64,000 nucleotides of DNA from Bartonella sp. ML70XJBT.G (lineage in GTDB: Bacteria > Pseudomonadota > Alphaproteobacteria > Rhizobiales > Rhizobiaceae). The notes under the pieces are model-generated. The model saw only the letters and a list, made by a program, of their open reading frames with translations, was not told the DNA's origin and ran no database searches. The translations under genes and the position numbers were made by a program. The DNA is taken from assembly GCF_028618575.1 (NCBI RefSeq), contig NZ_JAQITA010000002.1:123060-187059 (forward strand). Reading direction: 5' to 3'. Positions 48,343 through 58,454 of this stretch are shown here, piece after piece. The stretch's first letter is position 1, and each line of letters begins with the position of its first letter.

Positions 48343-48529
48343 ACACGGTGCCCAATTACTCAATTGCAAGGGCTATAGCAAAGCATTGTTGATTTGCAAA
48401 GTACAAAATTGCTTTTTTTTAAAAAAATATCATAAATTGCAGAAGGAGAGGAAAAAAGAACAGAGAAGATTTTTCTCTCTCTTGACGGATGCGCTGCCTT
48501 CCCTTATTGACACTTGATATGTTTAATGA

Positions 48530-48603
48530 GGCCTCGTGGCGGAATGGTTACGCAGAGGACTGCAAATCCTTGTATCCCGGTTCGATTCCGGGCGAGGCCT
48601 CCA
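48530..48603 (+). tRNA. tRNA-Cys (GCA)
   Basis: 74-nt cloverleaf: acceptor GGCCTCG/CGAGGCC, anticodon loop CTGCAAA (anticodon GCA), T-arm CCCGGTTCGATTCCGGG and an encoded CCA. It lies 188 bases from tRNA-Asn on the opposite strand. Confidence 0.97.
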
Positions 48604-48814
48604 GCCAATTTAAAACAAAATGGCTTTTAGGGGTAAAATACGAAAATAAATTGCTTCTCTTGATGGTAAAGCGCTTGATTAGGAAAGTGGTGCGGTTAAA
48701 ATCTCATTGTTGACTATAGTGTGCTTTTTTGTAATACCCACAGTAAGGTGTTTTTAAGTTCTCATTATCGCCGTTTTGTTGTAATCTTATTGTATGTGGG
48801 AGAAGAGAGTCGTG

Positions 48815-49489
48815 ATGGTTGCAGATTTTGCAGAGCTTCGCCGCAAAATGGTTGACAATCAAATTCGTACAGTCGATGTAACGGATTTATCAGTTCTTGA
48901 AGCTTTTTTAATAGTCCCGCGTGAGGATTTCGTATCAGAAGATATGAGGGCTTTAAGTTATGTGGATACCGATATTATTGTGTATCCAGCGCAAAATGGG
49001 CTATCTGCCGGCTATTCGATGCGGCCTGCTTCTTTGGCAAAATTGCTACAGCTTGCTGCTGTAAAATCGTCGGATGTTGTTTTAGATATTGGTGCCAATA
49101 GTGGTTATTGCGCAGCGTTGCTTTCAAAACTCGCGGCGACTGTGGTCGCTTTAGAAAGTCATAAAGATCTTTCGGAACGAGCTGCTGAGACTTTAAAGCG
49201 TCATCAGTGTGATAATGTGATTGTGGTGCATGAAGATTTAGAAAAGGGATATGCCATTGGGGGACCTTATGATCTGATTTTTATCGAGGGTGCAGTTGAT
49301 TTTATTCCAGAGTGTCTTTTTGCGCAAATGAAAGAGCGAGGACGTCTTGTTGTGGTTGAAGGATACGGGAATTCCGGTGTTGCGCGAATCTATGTAAAAG
49401 AAGATGGGATTATTGCGTCGCGTCGTGCTTTTAATCTTGCGGTAAAGCCTCTTGCTCGTTTTTTAAAAACGCCTGTTTTTGTATTTTAG
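48815..49489 (+). CDS. Protein-L-isoaspartate O-methyltransferase family protein
   Basis: A 224-residue SAM-dependent methyltransferase-like protein. Opening FAELRRKMVDNQIRTVDVTD and SVLEAFLIVPREDFVSEDMR are typical of alphaproteobacterial Pcm-like proteins. The SAM motif VVLDIGANSGYCAALLSKLA lies near residue 90, followed by the acidic VVALESHKDL. The usual PCMT signature around substrate recognition (YxD.plpig.gqtiSqP) is replaced by DIIVYPAQNGLSAGYSMRPA, so true isoaspartate repair activity is doubtful. I choose the ATG at 48815, which follows GGGAGAAGAG, over one 7 codons earlier. It precedes the TolC-like gene by 55 bases, an arrangement found in other Rhizobiales. Confidence 0.85.
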   Translation: MVADFAELRRKMVDNQIRTVDVTDLSVLEAFLIVPREDFVSEDMRALSYVDTDIIVYPAQNGLSAGYSMRPASLAKLLQLAAVKSSDVVLDIGANSGYCAALLSKLAATVVALESHKDLSERAAETLKRHQCDNVIVVHEDLEKGYAIGGPYDLIFIEGAVDFIPECLFAQMKERGRLVVVEGYGNSGVARIYVKEDGIIASRRAFNLAVKPLARFLKTPVFVF

Positions 49490-49544
49490 TGTTTGTTTTG
49501 TTCGTAAATAAAAGATAATTTTAATGTAATGTGGGGTTCGTGTT

Positions 49545-50846
49545 GTGTGTATTGTGCTCAAAGTAAACAAGAAATTTCAGGCGTGTGTGTTGCTGGCGTT
49601 AAATGTTCTATTATCAGGCTCGGTTTGTGCTGAAACATTGATGGATGCTTTTGCTAAAGCTTACATGCACAATGCCAAGTTGAACAGTGAACGTGCTGCT
49701 GTGCGTATATCAAGTGATGATGTGGTTATTGCACGCTCTGGGCTCTTGCCACAAATTGAAGGAATTGGAAGCTATGGGCGGAGCAAGCCCATGATGGGGG
49801 CTTATACGACTTCTGGATCTCTTGGTATAAGGGTGAATCAAAGATTATTTGATGGTTTTGTCACTCAAAATACATTTTCTTCAGCCCAAGTTAAGTTGCA
49901 AGCGCAGCGTGCATATCTTCGTAATGTTGAGCAAAATACTTTTCTCGATACTGTAACGGCCTATGCGAATGTCTATCAAGCACGTCGTATTGCTGATCTT
50001 CGTAGAGAAAATTTGGCAGCTTTGGAAGAGCAAGTTCGTTCGGATAAAGCAAAGTTTGATGTGGGTGAGGGGGGGCGTGTTGATCTTTCTCAAGCACAAG
50101 CTGCACGTTCGGTTGCTATTTCAGAGCTTAGCCTTGCACGTGCTGATGTAAAATCAGCAGAAGCCGTTTATCGACAAGTTATTGGTTCTGATCCCGAAAA
50201 ATTAACACATCCATCTATAGCAAAAGATTTGCCTGTTAATCTTGATGTTGCTTATCAAATGAGCGTTGTACAACATCCAGCAATTCTTTATGCAAAATAT
50301 TTGGTTGATGCGAGCCTTTACAATGTAAAAGCAAAAGAAGGGGCATTGCTTCCTAAGGTCGATCTTTCTGCAACAGCATCTTATAATCGGATTTACAGTG
50401 GTGCTGGGGAGGATGGTGTTTCTAAATCAATAGGGGTGTCTTTAAGTGTTCCCATTTTTGAAGGTGGGCGGACATCTGCGCAAGTTCGTCAATCTAAGGA
50501 ACAACTTGGGCAGGCACATCTTCAGCTTGATTTAGCTCATAGTAATATAAGACAAGCTCTCACATCTGCTTGGTTTCAGCTAGAGGGGGCACGCGCATCT
50601 GTTATTGCTTATCGTGAGAGCGTACGTGCTGCTGAAATTGCTCTTAAGGGGCGTGTTCAAGAAAATCGTGTGGGACAGGCAACGACATTGGACGTGTTAA
50701 ATTCTCGGACTCAACTCATTAATGCTCAAATTGCGCTTGCAAGGGCAGAACGTAATGCCATTATCGCTAGCTATAGTGTTCAATCTTCCATTGGTAAATT
50801 GACTGCGGATTATTTAGGTTTAAAAACGATAAAATATCTTCGATAA
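49545..50846 (+). CDS. TolC-family outer membrane efflux protein
   Basis: A 433-residue outer-membrane channel for type I secretion or drug efflux. It has a signal peptide (ACVLLALNVLLSGSVCA), a first repeat beginning ETLMDAFAKAYMHNAKLNSE and a second repeat with HPAILYAKYLVDASLYNVKA. Long coiled helices (AYLRNVEQNTFLDTVTAYAN; YRESVRAAEIALKGRVQENR) complete the repeated beta-alpha-barrel design. GQATTLDVLNSRTQLINAQ is a typical family segment near the end. Two GTG starts (49545 and 49554) are possible. No inner-membrane partner is adjacent. Confidence 0.92.
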   Translation: MCIVLKVNKKFQACVLLALNVLLSGSVCAETLMDAFAKAYMHNAKLNSERAAVRISSDDVVIARSGLLPQIEGIGSYGRSKPMMGAYTTSGSLGIRVNQRLFDGFVTQNTFSSAQVKLQAQRAYLRNVEQNTFLDTVTAYANVYQARRIADLRRENLAALEEQVRSDKAKFDVGEGGRVDLSQAQAARSVAISELSLARADVKSAEAVYRQVIGSDPEKLTHPSIAKDLPVNLDVAYQMSVVQHPAILYAKYLVDASLYNVKAKEGALLPKVDLSATASYNRIYSGAGEDGVSKSIGVSLSVPIFEGGRTSAQVRQSKEQLGQAHLQLDLAHSNIRQALTSAWFQLEGARASVIAYRESVRAAEIALKGRVQENRVGQATTLDVLNSRTQLINAQIALARAERNAIIASYSVQSSIGKLTADYLGLKTIKYLR

Positions 50847-51080
50847 AGCCTAAAAATAATTTTTAATTTGCAAATGATTTTTCAGCTTTAAAAGCTTAAT
50901 AAATTCAGAATTGAGCATGTTGAGAAAAAGAGCGCATTATAAATAAAGTTGTGTGTAGTGCCTTCTTCGTGACAAGCACGTTTGAAAATATAGTGGGAGG
51001 CATGTTGATCTTATAATTCTTTTGCTTACACTATAGAGTGTGATTCTGTTTATGATTGCGTCTTTGAGAGGTTTTAAAGT

Positions 51081-51647
51081 ATGGTACAGAGTTCAAGCGT
51101 ATTACGTGAGCCGAGTATGGATGAAATTTTGACATCTATTCGTGAAATAATCGAAGAAAATACGGTTCAGCCTGAGCACTTTTTAAATGACGGTGTTTTA
51201 GCAAATGCTTCTGCAGATCGTGCGTCCGTTGCTTCAGAAAGTGTTTATGATACGACCTTATCGGTTGATGATGCAATGAAAGCTTTGGCTGATCGCATCG
51301 GTCTTTCTTCTGAAAATCAGGATTTTTCTTTAACGCAAGAGAAAGAGAATATAGAGGCAGAAAATAATACGGTTGGCGTGGATATGCAAAAGGTAAAGCT
51401 TTCTTCTGAAGAGCAACGCTCTGTTCATAAAGCAAAAGAATATAGTCATGAGGCATATGTCTCACAGTCAGAAAATACAGCAGTTGGTCATGGGGAATTA
51501 TCTGAATATTGTCTTTCTTCTGCTGAGAAGATTGCAAGAGATATCTTGCGTCCAGCTATAGCAGAATGGTTACAAAGTAAATTGCCGGTTTTGCTTGAGA
51601 ATATTTTACGTGAAGAGATTGTTAAGGCCATTAAGAAATCCTCTTAG
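51081..51647 (+). CDS. popZ: PopZ-type cell-pole organising protein (DUF2497)
   Basis: A 188-residue protein with the two conserved ends of the alphaproteobacterial PopZ family. These are an N-terminal REPSMDEILTSIREIIEEN helix, which binds client proteins, and a C-terminal oligomerisation region with LRPAIAEWLQSKLPVLLENI and LREEIVKAIKK. The middle (residues 35-145) is acidic and low-complexity, as expected for the disordered linker, and carries Glu-, Ser- and Asn-rich sequence. PopZ forms a polymeric microdomain that anchors chromosome and cell-cycle factors at the pole. It lies between TolC and valS, a conserved order in Rhizobiales. A clear ribosome site (GAGAGG) precedes it. Confidence 0.88.
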   Translation: MVQSSSVLREPSMDEILTSIREIIEENTVQPEHFLNDGVLANASADRASVASESVYDTTLSVDDAMKALADRIGLSSENQDFSLTQEKENIEAENNTVGVDMQKVKLSSEEQRSVHKAKEYSHEAYVSQSENTAVGHGELSEYCLSSAEKIARDILRPAIAEWLQSKLPVLLENILREEIVKAIKKSS

Positions 51648-51801
51648 TTGTTTGTTCTTTATCGTTTTTGTGATTTCCAGTTTATTTTTGTGAGAGTTTT
51701 GCGGCTTTCGACGTGAGATGATTGTTTGATTCTTTTAGATAAGTGTGATCACGTTTTAGATTGAATATTGATATTTTTCAGCGGCGTTATGGGTGAGTGG
51801 A

Positions 51802-54525
51802 ATGCTAGAAAAAAACTATGATGCTGCTTCTATAGAGCAACGGGTTGCAAAAAGGTGGGAGGCTCGTGGTGCTTTTGAAGCGGGAGTGGGTTCAAAAGAT
51901 GATGCTGAACCTTTTTGTGTTATGCTTCCGCCTCCCAATGTTACCGGTTCCCTTCATATGGGGCACGCACTGAATACGACAATTCAAGATATCGTGGTTA
52001 GATTTCAGCGCATGCGTGGCAAGAATGTATTGTGGCAACCTGGCATGGATCATGCTGGGATTGCTACACAAATGGTTGTCGAGCGTCAACTTGCAGAATG
52101 TCAAGAGCCAACACGTCAAGAACTGGGGAGAGAAAAATTTGTTGAGCGTATTTGGCAATGGCGTCACAAAACTGGGGGTGTTATTGCAAATCAGTTGCGT
52201 CGTCTTGGTATTTCCTGTGATTGGTCACGTGAGCGGTTTACAATGGATGAGGGGTTGTCTGAGGCTGTTCGTGAAGTTTTTGTTACGCTTTATAAGCAGG
52301 GCTTGATATATAAGGATAAGCGCCTTGTTAATTGGGATCCTAAATTGTTAACGGCTATTTCAGATCTTGAAGTTGAGCAAAAAGAAATCAAAGGCCATTT
52401 GTGGCATTTTCGATATCCGCTTGAAGGTAAGATTTTTGATCCCAATGATGCGACAACTTTTATAACAGTGGCGACAACACGGCCAGAAACAATGCTTGGT
52501 GATACGGGAATTGCAGTTAATCCTGAAGATGATCGTTATAAAAATCTTATAGGGAAAAATGCTCTTTTGCCCCTTGTTGGTCGTAGGTTGTTGATTGTTG
52601 GTGATGACTACGCAAATCCTGAGGAAGGGAGTGGTGCTGTAAAAATTACACCAGCCCATGACTTTAACGATTTTGAAGTAGGGCAGCGCAACAATCTACG
52701 TTTGATCAATATTTTTACACAAAAAGCTGAGATTTTCTTGCGTGAGAATGAAGCGTTTTTTGATGGTTTAACTTTATCCGATGAATTAAATCTATTAGTG
52801 GAAAACTTAGATCAAGCTGATCGTTTTGTCGCACGCAGTCGGATTGTTTCCTTGATGGAAGAAAAAGGATATTTAGCAGCTATTGATGATCATCCACACA
52901 CTGTTCCTCATGGAGATCGCAGTGGGGTGCCGATTGAACCATTCTTGACAGATCAATGGTATGTTCATGCTGAAGAATTGGCAAAGCCAGCAATAGAGGC
53001 TGTTCAGCAAGGGAAAACGCGATTTGTTCCCGATAGTTGGAAAAAAACTTATTTCAATTGGATGCAAAATATTCAACCTTGGTGTATTTCGCGTCAATTA
53101 TGGTGGGGACACCAGATCCCAGCTTGGTACGGTCCTGATGGCGCAGTTTTTGTTGAAAAAAATGAAGAAGAAGCTTTGACTTCTGCTTTCTCTCATTATG
53201 GTGAAGCGGTGGAATTAACCCGTGATCAAGATGTTTTAGATACGTGGTTTTCATCCGCTCTTTGGCCTTTTTCAACACTCGGCTGGCCAAATAAAACCAC
53301 GGAACTTGCTACCTTTTATCCAACATCTCTATCGGTTACAGGATTTGATATTATCTTTTTCTGGGTTGCTCGTATGATGATGATGGGTCTTTACTTTATG
53401 GGGGATGTTCCTTTTCCAACGGTTTATGTGCACGCTCTCGTTCGAGATCAGAAGGGGGCAAAGATGTCAAAGTCAAAGGGGAATATTATCGATCCCTTGG
53501 AGCTCATTGATCAATATAGTGCCGATGCTCTCCGTTTTACGTTGGCTATTATGGCAGCACAGGGGCGGGATGTTAAACTTGATCCTTCCCGTGTTGCAGG
53601 CTATCGTAATTTTGCTACTAAATTATGGAATGCTACCAGATTTGCACAGATGAATGGCGTTAAGCATGATCCTGCTTTTAAGCCAGATAAAGCAAAACTT
53701 GCACTTAATCGTTGGATTTTAACAGAGCTCTCTCAAACTGTTTCGGCAGTGACTACTGGCATTGAAAATTATAAGTTTAATGAGTCTGCTAGCGCACTTT
53801 ATCGTTTTATTTGGCATACCTTATGTGATTGGTATCTGGAACTTCTCAAACCAGTATTCCAAAGTGCCAATGAGGATGATAAAGGTGAGGCTCAGGCATG
53901 TACTGCTTGGGTTTTAGATCAGGTTTATAAGCTTCTTCACCCCTTTATGCCTCATATGACAGAGGAATTGTGGTCTCTTACAGAAACACCAAGTATGAAG
54001 CGTGAGGATATGCTAGCGTTGGTATCATGGCCAGAGGAAATGTTTAGAGATGAAGAAGCTGCTGCTGATATTAATTGGCTTATTGATGTTGTTAGTGAAA
54101 TTCGATCTGTGCGTTTTGAAATGAATATTCCAGCTGGTACGCTAGCACCTCTTGTTATTGTAGAGGGCGGTGAACTAACGCGCAAGCGTGTTCAACGTTA
54201 TGATGCTCTTCTGAGAAAGTTGGCGCGTATTGAGACAATTGATTTCTCTGATAAAGCTCCGGCTGTTTCAGCGCAAATGATTTTTGGGGAAGCAGTTTTT
54301 TGTTTACCATTGGGACAGTTAATTGATTTGGAAGCTGAACGTACTCGCTTAAGGAAGGATGTTAATAAAATTGAACAGGATATTGAAAAAATATCGGTTA
54401 AATTAGACAATCCTAAGTTTATAGAAAATGCGAGACCGGAAATCATTGAGGCCGAGCGTAACAGAATTGTGGAATTACGTGCCGCGCAGAAGAGAATATC
54501 TGTTGCTTTAGAGCGATTAGCATAG
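51802..54525 (+). CDS. valS: Valyl-tRNA synthetase
   Basis: Class I aminoacyl-tRNA synthetase charging tRNA-Val; about 907 residues. The HIGH motif is HMGH in PPPNVTGSLHMGHALNTT near residue 50. KMSKS is intact in KGAKMSKSKGNIIDPLEL near 555. The editing (CP1) domain carries ITVATTRPETMLGDTGIAVN, and a C-terminal coiled-coil (LEAERTRLRKDVNKIEQDIE) contacts tRNA. An ATG at 51802 (MLEKNYDAASI) is the natural start; a GTG nine bases earlier is in frame and possible. It is expected to be essential. Confidence 0.97.
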   Translation: MLEKNYDAASIEQRVAKRWEARGAFEAGVGSKDDAEPFCVMLPPPNVTGSLHMGHALNTTIQDIVVRFQRMRGKNVLWQPGMDHAGIATQMVVERQLAECQEPTRQELGREKFVERIWQWRHKTGGVIANQLRRLGISCDWSRERFTMDEGLSEAVREVFVTLYKQGLIYKDKRLVNWDPKLLTAISDLEVEQKEIKGHLWHFRYPLEGKIFDPNDATTFITVATTRPETMLGDTGIAVNPEDDRYKNLIGKNALLPLVGRRLLIVGDDYANPEEGSGAVKITPAHDFNDFEVGQRNNLRLINIFTQKAEIFLRENEAFFDGLTLSDELNLLVENLDQADRFVARSRIVSLMEEKGYLAAIDDHPHTVPHGDRSGVPIEPFLTDQWYVHAEELAKPAIEAVQQGKTRFVPDSWKKTYFNWMQNIQPWCISRQLWWGHQIPAWYGPDGAVFVEKNEEEALTSAFSHYGEAVELTRDQDVLDTWFSSALWPFSTLGWPNKTTELATFYPTSLSVTGFDIIFFWVARMMMMGLYFMGDVPFPTVYVHALVRDQKGAKMSKSKGNIIDPLELIDQYSADALRFTLAIMAAQGRDVKLDPSRVAGYRNFATKLWNATRFAQMNGVKHDPAFKPDKAKLALNRWILTELSQTVSAVTTGIENYKFNESASALYRFIWHTLCDWYLELLKPVFQSANEDDKGEAQACTAWVLDQVYKLLHPFMPHMTEELWSLTETPSMKREDMLALVSWPEEMFRDEEAAADINWLIDVVSEIRSVRFEMNIPAGTLAPLVIVEGGELTRKRVQRYDALLRKLARIETIDFSDKAPAVSAQMIFGEAVFCLPLGQLIDLEAERTRLRKDVNKIEQDIEKISVKLDNPKFIENARPEIIEAERNRIVELRAAQKRISVALERLA

Positions 54526-55305
54526 CTGCGCTTTTTTATTCTATGGCTTTCGTCTTTACTTTATATTATTGTGCTGTCTGTTTATCTTTTTTAGTAAAGA
54601 GTATTCCTTCTGTATTTCGATTTTCGTTATTCTCTTATTGATGTTATAAATAAAAACTCTAGGCAGTTTTCTCGTGTTTTTATGTCTATAAGTGATGTGT
54701 TCCTATTATCCTATTTTACTATAAAAACACTGTGATTTAGAGCAGTGATATGAAGCATATAAACTTGACTATATGATGTGTTTTTTTCATAGAGGCATAG
54801 ATATTTAGGCGGGGCTTATTAAGTAAACTACTTCGAGGTGTAGGTGACAAATTACTCGAGAGAAGTCGGGTTATTTACAAACCAGTACGGATAGGGCGAT
54901 TACCCTTTAGATGATGAAAAGGTTAGTGTATTTCTTTATCTTTTATGCGGTATATTATTCTCGTATTTTAAAAATTTATTCCTCACATATTACATCTATT
55001 CTCAAACTGCTTTTTAGTATGTGCGTTTGTCTATTAAGTAGTTTTTCTCTTTCATAATAGAATAATGAGATATCTATAAATCAAGAAATCTGATATGAAA
55101 TTTGAAATGATGATTTATATTTAAAAATCAACTTTTTGCTCATAAATAAAGGCTTCTTTTTTGGATATTTTGGGGGAATTTCCTTTCCTGTTAAAATTCT
55201 AATTTCAAAATGTCCTGTTTTTCTTACTCCAAAAATTTTCAATCTGTACAAAGAAATTTGTAGCAGATGTCATGATATGAAACCAAGATAAAGGGGAAAT
55301 TTGAG
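54526..55305. other. Gap between valS and the ExoR-like pseudogene
   Basis: Mostly AT-rich and empty. A more GC-rich island at about 54810-54915 can fold: ACTTCGAG (from about 54828) with CTCG...AAGT near 54860-54872, and GGGCGATTACCC nearby. It could be a small RNA or a gene remnant; not assignable. Confidence 0.4.
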
Positions 55306-56038
55306 ATGGTAAGTGGGTTTAAGTTATGGAAAAGGACAGCGATTATTATTACTTTATCAGGTGCTTTTTCTACCGCTTATGTAAGAGATACAAATAGTGC
55401 ACAGAGATCTAAGATAATTCATGCATTTTTAGCATTATGTTGTGCAGCCAATATGGGAAATATTGAAGCAAATTGAAAACTTGGTTGTATCTATGCGAAG
55501 GGTGATGGTGTTCCTGAAGATGATTATAAGGCATACAATTTTTTTTGCATATATTGTTGAAAAAGGAGCTGATCTTTGTTCAGAGGAAGAAAGTTATATT
55601 TCTGATGCATTGGTCAAACTAGCGCGCTATATAAAAAAGGTATTTCTCAACCACCTATAAAACCTAATCCGTCTATACCGCTCTCCTCTCTATGCGGGCT
55701 GCGGTAAACTAAGGAAATCCTAAAGCACAGAACTATATAGGAAAGAGGTTTTGTAAGGGAAAGGGGGGGAGAGAAAAATTTTCTACAGGCAGCACGATGG
55801 TTTCAGCTTTCAGCGAAAAAAGGAAATCCTCCTACTCAAGCGATGCTTAGAAATATGCTTCTTCAGGAAGGAAAAGTAGCTCTTGGCACCGCAATGTTAA
55901 CAGCTTATGAAAAAGCTCGAAAAAAAATCTAAATTGGATTGGTCCTCTGCAGAGCACGCTTTTTCTCTTGTAATGAAGTTGAGAGACGTAATGGCCAATT
56001 CTTGGTCCCTCATATTATCAAAAAATAATCATTTTTGA
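55306..56038 (+). pseudogene. Decayed Sel1-repeat protein, ExoR-like
   Basis: A start ATG at 55306 behind AAGGGG gives a signal-like N-terminus (FKLWKRTAIIITLSGAFSTA). Then comes AANMGNIEAN, an in-frame TGA exactly where Trp is expected, and KLGCIYAKGDGVPEDDYKAY, a clear Sel1 repeat. Later pieces in shifted frames include SYISDALVKLAR, GISQPPIKPNPS, FLQAARWFQLSAKKGNPP, MLLQEGKVALGTAMLTAYEK and a last shifted helix to 56038. The order and signal peptide match periplasmic ExoR, repressor of the ExoS/ChvI two-component system in rhizobia. At least one nonsense codon and several frameshifts prevent function. Sel1 assignment is strong, ExoR identity moderate. Confidence 0.8.
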
Positions 56039-56132
56039 ATATCCTTCTACGACACTCCTTTAGTGTTTAAATCCAAAAATGTTGCTTTTCTGCCTGATTC
56101 TGTAAGAGAAAATTTTTGAAATAACACAATAA

Positions 56133-56879
56133 TTAATGACTAAGAATTTTAGATAAAAAGTCCTGTGCTCTTGGTGTTCTAGATTGTGGGTTAGAAAAGA
56201 ACTCTTTAGATGAGCAGTCTTCGAGAATTTTTCCTTGATCCATGAAAATCACACGTTCAGAGACTTTTTGTGCAAAACCCATTTCATGGGTTACACAAAT
56301 CATCGTCATACCTTCTTCTGCTAAGCTAATCATGACATCTAATACTTCACCTACCATTTCAGGATCTAAAGCAGATGTTGGTTCATCAAAAAGCATCACG
56401 AGTGGATCCATAGTGAGGGCCCGGGCAATAGCAACACGTTGTTGTTGGCCTCCAGAAAGTTGACCAGGGTATTTATTTTTATGTTCGATGAGGCCAACAC
56501 GTTCAAGATACAACAAACCACGCTCGAGTGCTTCTTTTTTATTGCGCTTTAACACTTTGATTTGTGCAATCGTCAAATTTTCTGTGACGGATAAATGGGG
56601 GAAAAGTTCGAAGTGCTGAAATACCATTCCTACGTGGCTGCGCAATTTAGGCAGATTGGTTTTCTTTGAATGAACGGGTGTTCCATTAATCCAAATCTCA
56701 CCTTTTTGAAAAGGAACGAGAGCATTAATTGTTTTAATGAGTGTTGATTTTCCTGAACCAGACGGTCCACAAACTACAACAACTTCTCCTTTGTTAATAT
56801 TGGTGCTGCAGTCTTTAAGAACATTAACTTCGCCATACCAGTTGGAAACATTCTTTATTTCGATCATATGCGTAGACAT
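56133..56879 (-). CDS. gltL: Glutamate/aspartate ABC transporter, ATP-binding subunit
   Basis: A 248-residue polar amino-acid ABC ATPase. Walker [15 protein letters not shown] lies at residues 38-51, the Q-loop is [16 protein letters not shown], the signature [15 protein letters not shown], Walker [17 protein letters not shown] and the H-loop [19 protein letters not shown] is typical of the GltL/GlnQ/AapP group. It is the last gene of gltI-J-K-L on the minus strand, starting 12 bases after the gltK stop. It powers import through GltJK. Confidence 0.94.
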   Translation of the reverse strand: MSTHMIEIKNVSNWYGEVNVLKDCSTNINKGEVVVVCGPSGSGKSTLIKTINALVPFQKGEIWINGTPVHSKKTNLPKLRSHVGMVFQHFELFPHLSVTENLTIAQIKVLKRNKKEALERGLLYLERVGLIEHKNKYPGQLSGGQQQRVAIARALTMDPLVMLFDEPTSALDPEMVGEVLDVMISLAEEGMTMICVTHEMGFAQKVSERVIFMDQGKILEDCSSKEFFSNPQSRTPRAQDFLSKILSH

Positions 56880-56890
56880 TTTTTTTCCTG

Positions 56891-57607
56891 TTAGCGGATA
56901 ATGGATATTCTTTTCTGTAAATACAAGACTAATTGCGAGAGTGTAAAACAGATAACAAAATAGAAAATAGCTGCTAAAACATAAGCTTCTTGCTTTACAC
57001 CAAAGTTGTTAGCAACAATATCAAAACCATTCAAGAGGCTATTACCACTAATTGCATAAACAAGTGTTGTGTCCTGAAAGAGGATAATGACTTGTGTTAA
57101 AAAAACTGGCAGCATGTCTCTAAAGGCTTGGGGAAGAATGACAAGATACATATTTTGCCAATAAGTCATTCCAAGGGCTTGCCCTGCTTGTTTTTGTCCT
57201 TGTGAAACAGAATTTATGCCGGCGCGCATAATCTCGGCAAAATAAGCAGTTTCAAATGCAGTAAAGGTAATGAGTGCCGATTTATTTGCACCGATTGATG
57301 TTCCAGTTAGGAAAGGTAAAAGCACAAAAAACCATAAGATAACCATCACAAGCGGTATTGAGCGCATGGCGGTTATGTAAATGATTGCAAGCCAAGAAAG
57401 CAGTTTCATAGAAGAAAGCCGCATCATTGCTAGGAGTGTGCCAAAAATAAGTCCTAATACCGTGGCAAAAAGGGTTAGGAAAATACTAAAGAGTAACCCT
57501 GATAGAATATAAGAACAGAATATATCAAAAGTAAAAAATGAAAAATCAAAGTCTGAAAAATTGAAAGGAGAAGAAAATCCAAACTGAGAGCTTATGAAAT
57601 CTGTCAT
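56891..57607 (-). CDS. gltK: Glutamate/aspartate ABC transporter, permease GltK
   Basis: A 238-residue inner-membrane permease with about five spans. It has the EAA loop [20 protein letters not shown] and the family segments [20 protein letters not shown] and [20 protein letters not shown]. Pairs with the GltJ homologue, whose stop lies two bases upstream of its start. The first 24 residues are Phe/Ser-rich before the first span. Confidence 0.9.
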   Translation of the reverse strand: MTDFISSQFGFSSPFNFSDFDFSFFTFDIFCSYILSGLLFSIFLTLFATVLGLIFGTLLAMMRLSSMKLLSWLAIIYITAMRSIPLVMVILWFFVLLPFLTGTSIGANKSALITFTAFETAYFAEIMRAGINSVSQGQKQAGQALGMTYWQNMYLVILPQAFRDMLPVFLTQVIILFQDTTLVYAISGNSLLNGFDIVANNFGVKQEAYVLAAIFYFVICFTLSQLVLYLQKRISIIR

Positions 57608-57609
57608 AT

Positions 57610-58362
57610 TCAGTGTTCCTCTGTTTGAAAATTAGGGATTTTGAGCATGTGTTCAATTATTGTCATAATAATGAAGACAAAGAGAGCTATAAGAATATAA
57701 AGAATCGTGACGATAAGATAATTCTCATAAACATGACTTACTTCCTCAATTGTTTGATATTGAAATTGCATCAGTTCATTGATTGAAACGGCAAATGCTA
57801 TAGATGAATTTTTGACAATACCCATTGCTTCTGAAGTAAGCGGAGGCATAATGGTACGTATAGCACGCGGTAATATGATATAGCGATAAACTTGATAGGT
57901 TGTGAACCCCATTGCCATAGCAGCATAACGTTGTCCAGAAGGAATTGCTTCAATACCTGAGCGGACCTGTTCTGCAATACGGGCGGATGTAAAAAATCCT
58001 AAGGCACATGTTATTAAGAGAATAGGTGAAAAGTGCATCGCTGGTGGATAAATCTTAGGCACAACGAAATACCATAAAAACACTTGTACAAGTAAAGGAA
58101 TATTACGCATAATTTCTACCCAGATAACACCAATAATGCGCAATATACGATTGATTATGGAAGTATTGGGGAGAGTACGCATCGTCCCTATAATAACACC
58201 GCAGAAGACAGCTAGAATTAATGAAAAGATGGACAATAAAACTGTGTTTTTAAAGCCATCGAGCAGTGTATCTAAATAAGTATGACTTACGCCAGAAGTT
58301 CCAAGGCATCCCGCTACCAGTGTTTGAGTCAGATCATCTCTACAAAGGAAAGAAAAGTCCAT
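57610..58362 (-). CDS. gltJ: Glutamate/aspartate ABC transporter, permease GltJ
   Basis: A 250-residue permease. It aligns in pattern to E. coli GltJ, with a longer loop before the first span, IIGTMRTLPNTSIINRILRI, VEIMRNIPLLVQVFLWYFVV, the EAA loop SGIEAIPSGQRYAAMAMGFT and LPRAIRTIMPPLTSEAMGIV. It heads the membrane part of the operon, after an intergenic hairpin that separates it from the binding-protein gene. Confidence 0.92.
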   Translation of the reverse strand: MDFSFLCRDDLTQTLVAGCLGTSGVSHTYLDTLLDGFKNTVLLSIFSLILAVFCGVIIGTMRTLPNTSIINRILRIIGVIWVEIMRNIPLLVQVFLWYFVVPKIYPPAMHFSPILLITCALGFFTSARIAEQVRSGIEAIPSGQRYAAMAMGFTTYQVYRYIILPRAIRTIMPPLTSEAMGIVKNSSIAFAVSINELMQFQYQTIEEVSHVYENYLIVTILYILIALFVFIIMTIIEHMLKIPNFQTEEH

Positions 58363-58454
58363 TGATTCATATTTCCTAAATTGAGTTATTTACAAACAGA
58401 GCAATAAATCAGCCATTTTATATCAGCAAACTTTATTGAAAAATGAACTAAAAC

